Part shown: positions 63,601-64,000 of the stretch, in pieces | Position numbering within the stretch: position 1 is the first letter of the stretch | Layout: each line of letters starts with the position of its first letter | Assembly: GCF_004342425.1 (NCBI RefSeq) | Contig: NZ_SLWQ01000007.1 | Location: forward strand, 186,001-250,000 | DNA: 64,000 nucleotides | Source of the DNA: Dokdonella fugitiva | GTDB taxonomy: Bacteria; Pseudomonadota; Gammaproteobacteria; Xanthomonadales; Rhodanobacteraceae | Direction: 5' to 3' | The notes under the pieces: generated by a model | Told to the model about the DNA's origin: nothing | The model's input: only the letters and a program-made list of their open reading frames with translations | Databases searched by the model: none | Program-made: the position numbers and the translations under genes

Positions 63601-64000
63601 TCAGGCCAGCAGCGTGCGCACGCGCGCGAGCGCGGCGACGAAGCGCTCGATTTCCTCGTGCGTGTTGTAGAACGCGAGCGACGCGCGCAGCGTCGCCGGC
63701 ACGCCGAAGAACTGCATCAGCGGATGGGCGCAGTGATGGCCCGAACGCAGCGCGATGCCTTCGTGGTCGAGCAAGGTCGCGAGGTCGTGCGCGTGCGCGC
63801 CATCGACGAGGAACGATACCACCGGCACCTTGTGCGCGGCTTCGCCGAACAGGCGCACGCCGGGCACCGCACGCAGCGTGTCGGTGAGGTGGTCGAGCAG
63901 CGCCCGCTCGTGCGCCACGAGCGCGGCATGGTCGAGCCCGCCGAGGTAGTCGATCGCCGCGCCGAGCCCGACGAAGCCCGAGATGTTCGGCGTGCCCGCC
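63601..64000 (-). CDS. sufS: Cysteine desulfurase SufS, C-terminal part (5' end outside window)
   Basis: The visible 132 residues include AGTPNISGFVGLGAAIDYL and the catalytic Cys in RSGHHCAHPLMQFF, the short-loop group II (SufS) active site. It releases sulfur from cysteine for Fe-S cluster assembly and passes it to SufU. It is cut by the window end. Confidence 0.95.
   Translation of the reverse strand, partial: AGTPNISGFVGLGAAIDYLGGLDHAALVAHERALLDHLTDTLRAVPGVRLFGEAAHKVPVVSFLVDGAHAHDLATLLDHEGIALRSGHHCAHPLMQFFGVPATLRASLAFYNTHEEIERFVAALARVRTLLA

Overview
This is a high-GC chromosomal window that looks like a member of the Xanthomonadales (Lysobacterales), probably near Rhodanobacteraceae. That placement is inferred from three things. 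The lysine pathway has a fused aspartokinase/diaminopimelate decarboxylase. The peptidoglycan pathway has a murL-murD2 pair, a D-glutamate route described in Xanthomonas. Several short palindromic repeat families are scattered between and inside genes. No rRNA, tRNA, CRISPR array, prophage or complete insertion sequence was seen.

Layout. 1-7.4 kb: the end of a TonB-dependent receptor, then secreted and membrane proteins, including an Ivy-like lysozyme inhibitor and a large RCC1-repeat propeller gene broken by a 17-bp tandem duplication. 7.8-10.5 kb: a fused winged-helix/Ser-Thr kinase/TPR regulator divergent from the RCC1 gene. 10.7-17 kb: ssb, ispB, a secreted dienelactone hydrolase, cytochrome c', an FG-GAP propeller, cytochrome b561 and a YciI protein. 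17-23 kb: murD2, murL, a DUF559 protein bounded by inverted palindromes, and fused lysC-lysA. 23-31 kb: a sortilin/BNR-PKD secreted protein, an APC permease and a two-gene periplasmic molybdo-hydroxylase. 31-37.7 kb: a HAD-UbiA prenyltransferase, a TonB-like Pro-rich protein, an alpha/beta hydrolase, an EF-G-like GTPase and a membrane protein. 37.7-39.6 kb: about ten units of a ~130-bp palindromic repeat, with a REP-associated tyrosine transposase (RAYT) inside the array. 39.6-54.7 kb: mostly single housekeeping and accessory genes (EamA exporter, two GSTs, glnS, pirin with a frameshifted end, sulfotransferase-like protein, DDAH, LysE exporter, GNATs, M20 peptidase, PLP dehydratase with a divergent Lrp regulator, ComEA-like, SET, HutD). 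54.9-59.6 kb: a Fur-box-bounded iron module (siderophore receptor, PiuC hydroxylase, PepSY reductase). 59.9-62 kb: an OmpR/QseC-type two-component system. 62-64 kb: the end of a suf operon (sufS, a sufU-GNAT fusion, a Rieske ferredoxin).

Three themes stand out. (1) Four exported proteins, three of them beta-propellers, share a short IF-x-DGFE-like motif at the extreme C-terminus or just after the signal peptide. It may be a sorting or processing tag. (2) The palindromic repeats often sit exactly at gene ends, where they supply the stop codon, and one is inserted in frame inside murL. (3) Two genes carry small frameshifts (RCC1 propeller, pirin) that a single repair would restore. Those two need read-level confirmation before they are taken as biology.
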